DNA of 64,000 bases from the NCBI RefSeq assembly GCF_910592395.1, contig NC_088315.1, positions 19,882,219 to 19,946,218 on the forward strand. Reading direction: 5' to 3'. Positions within the stretch are counted from its first letter, which is position 1; every line of letters begins with the position of its first letter. Below the pieces are notes generated by a model, which saw nothing but the letters and a program-made list of their open reading frames with translations, did no database searches and had not been told where the DNA came from. The stretch is from Lineus longissimus (Eukaryota > Nemertea > Pilidiophora > Heteronemertea > Lineidae). Both the position numbers and the translations under genes were made by a program. Positions 57,687 through 64,000 of this stretch are shown here, piece by piece.

Positions 57687-58616
57687 ATGAGGCTGGAGGC
57701 GACGAAACCATTAGAGGTAATTGTTCTAAAAGGCGGGATTTCTTTGGAGAGAAACATTTCGTTAGCTTCTGGAGGTGCAGTTGCAGAAGCTTTGCGGAAA
57801 AGTGGACATCAAGTACGGGAAATTGATATCGTTGAGGGATGCTTGCCAAACGATATGGGAACAGCTGATGTCGTATTTCCTGTATTGCATGGAGCTTTTG
57901 GCGAAGACGGCAAATTGCAGGCTTTATTAGATGAAGCGGGCTATAAGTACGTTGGAACTGGCGCTCAGGCGAGTGCTGTTACTATAGACAAGTATGAGAC
58001 GGTATGTTTACTCCGTAACAAGGGCATAGATGTTGCCGCATCTCAAGTATTGAAATCCGTTGATCAAGCATTGTCGACGATTCATAAATTTCCTGTAATT
58101 GTAAAGCCGAATAGTCAAGGTTCAAGTTTTGGAATGAGTATTGTCGAAGAGGAAGCCGAGCTGGGTGTCGCTATACGAAAGGCATTTACAGCGGACGAGA
58201 AAGTTCTGGTAGAAGAGTTCATTTGTGGCTCAGAGACGAGTGTTGGACTTCTCTTCGGCAAAGCTTTGCCAGTGGTTGAAATTGTCACGCCTGAGGGTTT
58301 TTATGATTACGATGCCAAATATGTCTTCTCAAAAGGCAAGACAATTTATAATTGTCCTCCCCAGAATATACCGCGTTTTGTTCAAGAGCGTATGCAGGCA
58401 ATTGCAGAAACATGTTATACAGTCACCGGGGCCAGAGATCTGCTGAGGGTTGATATGATTTGGCAGCAAGAGTCAGATCGGATTGTTGTACTGGAGGTTA
58501 ACACAATGCCCGGCTTCACGTCGAGTAGTCTATTGCCGAAATCAGCTGCTCAAGTGAATGTGGGGTTTAATGAGCTCTGTCATAAGCTAGCCGTGGCCGC
58601 TTTTAAAAGGTCATAA
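57687..58616 (+). CDS. ddl: D-alanine-D-alanine ligase-like ATP-grasp enzyme, copy 2
   Basis: Paralogue of 12402-13331, 309 codons, intronless, same start context and AATAAA (58773-58778). Two amino-acid differences: Ala70 for Asp70 within the LHG-FGEDG motif, and Lys218 for Glu218 after the catalytic YDYDAKY segment. Catalytic Glu21, Ser147, Tyr212, Arg254, Asp256, Glu270 and Asn272 are unchanged. Position 70 is variable in bacterial ligases, so activity is probably kept. The two copies lie ~45.3 kb apart in equivalent places of units 1 and 3. Confidence 0.91.
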   Translation: MRLEATKPLEVIVLKGGISLERNISLASGGAVAEALRKSGHQVREIDIVEGCLPNDMGTADVVFPVLHGAFGEDGKLQALLDEAGYKYVGTGAQASAVTIDKYETVCLLRNKGIDVAASQVLKSVDQALSTIHKFPVIVKPNSQGSSFGMSIVEEEAELGVAIRKAFTADEKVLVEEFICGSETSVGLLFGKALPVVEIVTPEGFYDYDAKYVFSKGKTIYNCPPQNIPRFVQERMQAIAETCYTVTGARDLLRVDMIWQQESDRIVVLEVNTMPGFTSSSLLPKSAAQVNVGFNELCHKLAVAAFKRS

Positions 58617-59231
58617 TATTAGGTGAACTGTAGACTTGTTACGAAGAGAAGTCAGCAGTGCTATTCATCATCTTTGCGAGACAGCATTTCAGGTACTGAT
58701 AGTAATTGAACTACCGGGTCCCCTTCTGTAGCAATTCCCCAAGTAATCAACTAGTCTGATTAGTAGTCTGAAAATAAAGGCGTGCAGGATGTAAATTCTT
58801 CAAGCATGAACCTAGACATAGTGATATATACATTACAGCCAAAACACTGGCGGCGTCAGCAGTTCGTTCTATTTCCAGTGATGTTCTGGCCAAATGTTCG
58901 CTGTATTGAAGTTGCTCTGACAAAAAATCATCCAACGGATGGGTGCCGCTGTAGCTCAGCCACGGAACCGGTTCTCACGGTGAACTTGCTTCTACCAATG
59001 TGACCAGCAAGACGGCCAATTTTGACTGCGGGACTGTTTAAAATCTAACGGCTGAGTGGGGTGTCGTGTTATTTAAAACTCGACACATCATAGTGTTAAT
59101 TGTGGACAAGATTGGTCGCTCCCTGCCAACTCTCGAGAGAGCGAATTATTTTCCTTCCATGCCCTACTTTACTTCTTTTCTTGTAATCGCATCTCCAATG
59201 ACAGTCACGCGGTGAATCCAGCGCCGTCTCT

Positions 59232-60339
59232 TTAACTTCGGGCAGCATTCGATTGCTGAGGCCTCTCCTCGACACTGCCAGTTGTTTCCGCGTTCGTCCC
59301 CCTTTCACGAAATTCGTAGCTCTCTGACTTATTCCTGTTAAAGCGATTGTACAATAATTCACCAACGAGGACCAAAGCCCCGACAGCAATCGCACAGGCA
59401 ACAACAATAAAGGCCCCAGAGACGGATGCTAGATCCAACGGCTTGATAGTCCTTCCGTCTTTACCTGCTGCGCATCTTCCTCCCTCCCACCATTTCTTCT
59501 TCCAGTTGACTATGAAGCCTGCCTGTTGAATTTGGCTTATGCTGAAAAACACAGAGTAATGCTTTTAAAGCGGGTGACAGCACATGACTCATGCAGATAG
59601 CCTTCTAAAATAAAGCATCATGATACCATACGTAAAGCATAACGCTACGCGCCACGACGCAGAAAATGGCGATGAACGAGAACATTGTCAACCATGTTTT
59701 AAACGACTGGCGCACTTGACTATTCGCTCTCTCGTCGACCTGCAACCGAGACTAAACCTTCTTTGCCTAAAGTCGTTCAATGTTGTTTCGAAGCTTAGAT
59801 AGTGTAAAACATGCGACTCTGATAGTACGTCGATTACGTCATTGTCAGGATCATGGCACTATCCAAGTCCATCGAGGAAAACGTAACGGCGTCATAATGA
59901 TTTCCCTGACCTGACATCGGCCTCGGGGAAACTTGGCAATTCCGTAGTTTTTATTTTTTCCATTTCCTGGGAAATTTGGTAATGTCTTATGATATTGTAG
60001 TGTGGAAGGTGACTGAGTACAGCCGACCGTTGACTGGAAGTATCGGCCTTATTTTATACTGCGCTAGTCCTTTGACACTTACATTTTGTTAATCGCCTCG
60101 CCGAATAGCGAATTCTTCGGAAGAGCAAATCCATATCCCGCCGTAAAGAATTGCTGATCCCCAACAGTAAACTTGTCACAATTTGTATTGGCGAGGTATT
60201 CGAAGAAAGCCTTGTCACCAATCCACGCCCATTTCCCTTCGTCCATTAGCTTTAACCGTTCTCCCCAGGCCATAGGTCTTCGTGGCATCCCCTCCATCAT
60301 CGAGTAGACTTTACCGTAAGTAGACTTTGGATCCGATTC
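59232..60339 (-). CDS. Ionotropic glutamate receptor-like S2-M4 fragment, unit 3
   Basis: Exons 60083-60339 and 59232-59541, same structure as 13947-15054: S2-lobe motifs (STYGKVYSMMEG, IGDKAFFEYLAN, AGYGFALPK), WKKKWWEGGRC, an M4-like hydrophobic helix and a short tail ending SNAARS. It differs from unit 1 by a few residues (Asp for Asn, Asn for Tyr, Leu for Phe in the helix). No pore region in the window. Confidence 0.78.
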
Positions 60340-60588
60340 CTATATTGACAATTTTTAAAAACAGAGCAGTTGTAGATACCCAAAACACAAAATATATCAT
60401 AATGACTCATCTCCACATAAGCCATTCACGCGGCGTATTTCGCACATGGGGCCCTTGTCTGTTAGCATATGCGGTGTGAGACAGCAGGGAGCTTGGAAAA
60501 TTTCTCGAAACGTCAACGTGAACGCATATCCCATTGTTCGACACCGTTACCAAGAGATCGAACAATGCGATATGTGTTCTTGTTGGCG

Positions 60589-60878
60589 TTAGGGGCTTTG
60601 CGGAAACTCTCTATGTAAGAAACGCTTGAAATAGCTATACCAACGAGCCGACTCGGTCAAATTGTCCTCTAACCCATATGTCTCATCAAGTTCATGTAGC
60701 AGCGAAGAGTTGTTTAGAATGTCATCAGTGACTTGAGAAGTGGTGCCGAGTGTCTCATCGACCATGCTGGTGCTATCAAGTCCCATCAAAAATGATCTAT
60801 TTGAACCCTCGTCTCTTGTTATTGCCTGACTGCTAATACTCTCGGTACCAACAGTTCTCACACTCGATGCAGCATAAT
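60589..60878 (-). pseudogene. 3' remnant of mucin-like gene, unit 3
   Basis: Only the non-repeat C-terminal part is present (SFLMGLDSTSMVDETLG ... REFPQSP, stop). Upstream the sequence switches to repeat family R at 60878/60879 (CATAAT|GTTAGCAG), so the signal peptide and repeats are missing here. They might lie beyond the window if R is an insertion. Confidence 0.75.
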
Positions 60879-61430
60879 GTTAGCAGTCTCGAGTTCCCCT
60901 CGGGTTGTTGATAAATGTAGAACGGAAAATTTTTTAGCGGTATAAAATTTTCGCGAATGCCGAACGAAGGATATATTCGCGGCAGAATATTTTCGCGAAT
61001 CAAACTATTGTTCTAATGAAATTTAAATTGTCTACTTTGACATAGAGATCTTAGTGAATAGGCGCTGCAGTTTGGATGGCTATATCAGAATACTCAACTC
61101 CACTGTCAGCAGGTGTCATTGTGTCGGGTAATTAGGCCTGCTCAATATAGCACACAAAGATGGGTATTTATTACTAGTAATTATGCAATAGTCATTCAGT
61201 GTTTTTCTACACTTTGTATAATCAGGAGAGAATTGATTTGTTTTCGACCCTAAATTCCTTCACGTCTTTCCAGGCTCTTGATAGTGAACAAAAGGTATCT
61301 TTCCTTATGTCATACAACCAAGGTGATACTGAAATATGTAAATATGTTATCAACTTTATTACAACATGTCTCAATAAAAGAAAACACTAATACCAATACT
61401 AGGACAAATCGATTCTCACCTGACTATCAT

Positions 61431-63680
61431 ACATACATACATACATACATATATACATACATACATATATTACTGCAAATAGGCTTTTTAGCCTGTAGCA
61501 GGTTTTTTCTTCTTAACTTTTTCTGCTGATTGCGGGAGTGCGGTGGGGTGGAAGCGAGGGTTTAGGATTGGTTTTGGGTCGAGGCTAAATGACTCAGATT
61601 TGTAGTGGGCATCTATCTGGTTTTTAAATATATTTAGAGACTCTGCGTTAACAACATGGTTTGGTAGGCTGTTCCATGGGTCAATGACTCGGTTTGAGAA
61701 AAAATACTTTCGTGTATCCATCCTGGCTCTAGGTTTGTTGAGTTTAAAAGAATGCCCTCTGGTCAGGTGTTTATCATCAGCTGGTCTGAGTAGTTTTTCT
61801 CCTTCAATATTATAAAATCCATGTGAGATTTTATACGCCTCTATCAAATCTCCTCGTAACCTTCTATATGCAAGACTAGGTAAACCTACGAGCTTTAATC
61901 TCTCTTCGTAGCTTTTGTCCCTCATACCTGGAATCATCTTTGTAGCACGTCTTTGTACATTTTCCAGCACTGTTACGTCTTTCTTCAAATGGGGCGACCA
62001 AATCACGTTTGCATATTCTAGGTGAGGTCTCACCAGGCTTTTAAATAGGATGGCAAACATCTTCGAATCCAGGTATTCAAAAGATCTCCTGATCATGCCT
62101 GCCACTTTGGTGGCTGTATTTGCCACAGTTTCTACATGCTTGCTGAAGCTAAGTCTGTTATCGAAGGTGACTCCTAAATCTTTTTCATTGTCAGTTTCTT
62201 TAATTTCATTTCTTATACCATTTTTTGTCAGGAAGTATTCTTTATGATTGTTATTTCGCCCATAATGCATTCGTTTGCATTTATCAGTGTTGAAACCTAA
62301 TTGCCATTTAAGTGACCAGTAATCTAGGCTGATCAAATCCCTTTGCAATCCTATACTATCTGCAGGGCTTCGAATCCTTGCAATAATCTTGGCATCATCT
62401 GCAAACATTTCAGAAAAGTTCTCAACACACTCCGGTAAGTCATTTACATAGTAGACAAACAATGTTGGGCCCAGAACACTGCCTTGGGGGACTCCACTCC
62501 TAACTGATGTCCATGCCGATGCAGATCCATTTACCATGACTCTTTGCTTTCTGTCAGTAATGAAGTCACAGACCCAATCATAAATCTTGCCTTTTATTCC
62601 ATGATTTCTCAGCTTGACTTTCAGTCGCTCATGGGGTACAGAATCGAAAGCCCTTGAAAAATCTAGGTAGATTACGTCTACAGGATGTCCTTTGTCAAGG
62701 ATTTCGGTTATTCTATCCATTGATTCAAGTAACTGTGTAATGCAAGATCTTCCCTTTTGAAAGCCATGTTGAGATTTGGATACAGCAGCTCTTAGATGGT
62801 CGTTTAACCTGGTCCTTACAAAATCCTCCATGATTTTGCATATTATTGATGTTAGGCTTATCGGCCTATAATTTCCGCAGTCAGACTTACTTCCTTTTTT
62901 ATGTAGGGCTGTGATCTGTGCCTTCTTCCAATCGGACGGCAGTTTTCCTTCATTCAATGACTTATTGAAAAGTAAACTTAGCGGTATTGCCAGTTCATTA
63001 CTAAGTTCCTTTAGAACCCTCGGATGGATGCCATCTGGTCCAGGTGATTTAGATACCTTGAGTTCTTCAAGCTTTTTCCGTACCTCTGCTGGAGTTATGA
63101 AAAGTTCTAGATTTATATCATTAGTGTCCATGGGCTCTAGATCAGGGGGCGGTATATTGCTTTTATCCTCAATGGTGAAAACACTGGTGAAGAAATCATT
63201 TAAAACCTCTGCCTTTTCATGATCATTTTCAGTTTGGTTTCCATCTCTGTTCGTCAGATTTGGTATTCCGCACTTTGTCTTCATTTTTGATCTGGCATAT
63301 TGATAGAAAGCTTTTGGGTTTCTTTTAGCATTTTCTGCAATTTCCCTTTCATGATTCTTTTTTGCCTTTCTGACCTCCCACTTCACCTGGTTCCTTAGCC
63401 TAGCATACATATCATAGTCTTTACCCTCCTTAGTTTCTAGATACCTCTTATAGGCTTCCCTTTTCTTTTTAACCTTAGCTAGGGCTTTAGGGTTTAACCA
63501 CAATGGTTTTCGTCTGGCTGTTGGGTTGTGTCGTCTTAGTGGCACATACTTCTTTGTCGTCTCCAGTATTTTGTCTTTTATGAAGGTCCAAGTATCTTTA
63601 GTATCCAGGTTACTGATATGTTTATCCCATTCTATGTCCGCATGCTCTCTCCTCATACTGTCAAAGTCTGCCTCATTAAT
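61431..63680 (-). mobile_element. 5'-truncated CR1/jockey-type LINE
   Basis: A minus-strand non-LTR element ending in (TATG)n at 61431-61470. It is inserted in the CATTATC-rich part of repeat R, whose empty form is seen at ~31985. The upstream endonuclease domain is absent. The downstream UTR is very short: the stop codon lies ~20 bp from the simple-repeat tail. The long open frame indicates a fairly recent insertion. Confidence 0.82.
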
Positions 63681-63707
63681 CATTATCATTATCATTATCA
63701 TTGTCAT
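61488..63707 (-). CDS. LINE reverse transcriptase ORF (N-terminally truncated)
   Basis: 739 codons open. The first ~11 residues (MTMIMIMIMIN) are translated simple repeat and not original. The rest holds the reverse-transcriptase palm and fingers: KSPGPDGIHPRVL, LHKKGSK--CGNYRPISLTS, HGFQKGRSC, IYLDFSRAFDSVPH (catalytic Asp), GVPQGSVLGPTLFVYYVNDL, and MFADDAKI (the FADD catalytic box). It then gives the thumb and C-terminal region (LGVTFDNRLSFSKHV, LVRPHLEYANVIWSPHL, LENVQRRATKMIPG) and WNSLPNHVVNAESLNIFK. This order is typical of CR1/jockey-clade ORF2. No endonuclease domain, so it could not mobilise itself. Confidence 0.9.
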   Translation of the reverse strand: MTMIMIMIMINEADFDSMRREHADIEWDKHISNLDTKDTWTFIKDKILETTKKYVPLRRHNPTARRKPLWLNPKALAKVKKKREAYKRYLETKEGKDYDMYARLRNQVKWEVRKAKKNHEREIAENAKRNPKAFYQYARSKMKTKCGIPNLTNRDGNQTENDHEKAEVLNDFFTSVFTIEDKSNIPPPDLEPMDTNDINLELFITPAEVRKKLEELKVSKSPGPDGIHPRVLKELSNELAIPLSLLFNKSLNEGKLPSDWKKAQITALHKKGSKSDCGNYRPISLTSIICKIMEDFVRTRLNDHLRAAVSKSQHGFQKGRSCITQLLESMDRITEILDKGHPVDVIYLDFSRAFDSVPHERLKVKLRNHGIKGKIYDWVCDFITDRKQRVMVNGSASAWTSVRSGVPQGSVLGPTLFVYYVNDLPECVENFSEMFADDAKIIARIRSPADSIGLQRDLISLDYWSLKWQLGFNTDKCKRMHYGRNNNHKEYFLTKNGIRNEIKETDNEKDLGVTFDNRLSFSKHVETVANTATKVAGMIRRSFEYLDSKMFAILFKSLVRPHLEYANVIWSPHLKKDVTVLENVQRRATKMIPGMRDKSYEERLKLVGLPSLAYRRLRGDLIEAYKISHGFYNIEGEKLLRPADDKHLTRGHSFKLNKPRARMDTRKYFFSNRVIDPWNSLPNHVVNAESLNIFKNQIDAHYKSESFSLDPKPILNPRFHPTALPQSAEKVKKKKPATG

Positions 63708-64000
63708 ATAATCATATCATCATACCAGAAGCCTACACTCTGTTTATTATCGTCCTAACCCATTTCCAATTTCACCAGTTTTATATATGTATTGTCCTGT
63801 GCTGTGTATGTGTATTTTTTATATTGCATTGTCTCATTGTAAGATCGAACAATAAAATTTGACTCACTTACTTACTAACTTACTTACTGACTGACTTACA
63901 TTCAAGAGGTGTGGAATTTGTGTTTGTTAGGGGTAATTATCATACGTGCTAATTGACAAGACTTTTCTTGAAATGTATATTTAGATGAGGTGTTTGTAAA

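Larger units (their letters stand above)
43761..60878. repeat. Tandem segmental duplication, unit 3 (interrupted)
   Basis: Third copy. It carries most of gene C, a ddl-like gene, both iGluR-like exons and only the 3' end of the mucin-like gene, where it breaks at 60878/60879 into repeat DNA. A 2.75-kb element (44958-47708) sits in an ankyrin-array intron. A ~450-bp deletion relative to unit 1 lies near 52015-52030, where GGTGAG-containing direct repeats appear to have recombined. Whether the copy resumes beyond the window cannot be seen. Confidence 0.9.
60879..64000. repeat. Repeat family R, copy 2, with LINE inserted
   Basis: 60879-61427 matches 30657-31050 plus 31881 onward, here without the 31052-31880 element (the uninterrupted join is at ~61315). 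After the LINE the match resumes at ~63680 and runs to the end of the window. No gene in R itself. Confidence 0.75.

Overview
The window is animal nuclear DNA. It has split genes with GT..AG introns, a 5'-truncated CR1/jockey-type LINE, TA-flanked inverted-repeat elements, long poly-G tracts and AATAAA signals. Several families (death-effector domain fused to ankyrin repeats, an ionotropic-glutamate-receptor-like gene, a mucin-like secreted protein) suit a marine invertebrate, perhaps a deuterostome such as amphioxus, but the species cannot be fixed from the sequence alone.

Layout: one ~22-kb block is present almost three times in direct tandem: unit 1 (1-21623), unit 2 (21624-43760) and unit 3 (43761-60878, then interrupted by repeats). 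Each block carries, on the minus strand, a death-effector-domain/ankyrin gene (genes A, B and C), plus an iGluR-like S2-M4 fragment and a mucin-like gene. Units 1 and 3 also carry, on the plus strand, an intronless bacterial-type D-alanine-D-alanine ligase gene. Unit 2 has lost the ligase and the last iGluR exon; a mobile-element-derived segment (34176-36002) sits there instead. Gene A runs off the left edge, so the array probably continues outside the window.

The DED/ankyrin genes could be rebuilt exon by exon with matching phases: a 25-bp start exon, two exons forming one DED, a Ser/Thr/Pro linker exon, two copies of a Pro-rich exon, a divergent ankyrin exon, four or five tandem 99-bp ankyrin exons on a ~461-bp period, and a terminal ankyrin exon with the stop. 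Across the 14 array exons the framework codons and introns are nearly invariant, while about eight codons vary strongly. Those codons map to the target-contacting positions of ankyrin repeats, and nearly all changes are in codon bases 1 and 2. This looks like a diversifying recognition surface joined to a death-fold signalling domain and is the most interesting observation here.

The right end (60879-64000) is repeat DNA with the LINE inserted. Other mobile DNA includes a 2.98-kb element with terminal inverted repeats and an 11-bp target duplication (30485-33465), an element inserted twice at AACCAAG sites (31052-31880, 44958-47708), several TA-flanked MITEs and a small foldback family. The three units differ by these insertions, by repeat number (12 versus 22 mucin repeats; 4, 5 and 5 array exons) and by small deletions.
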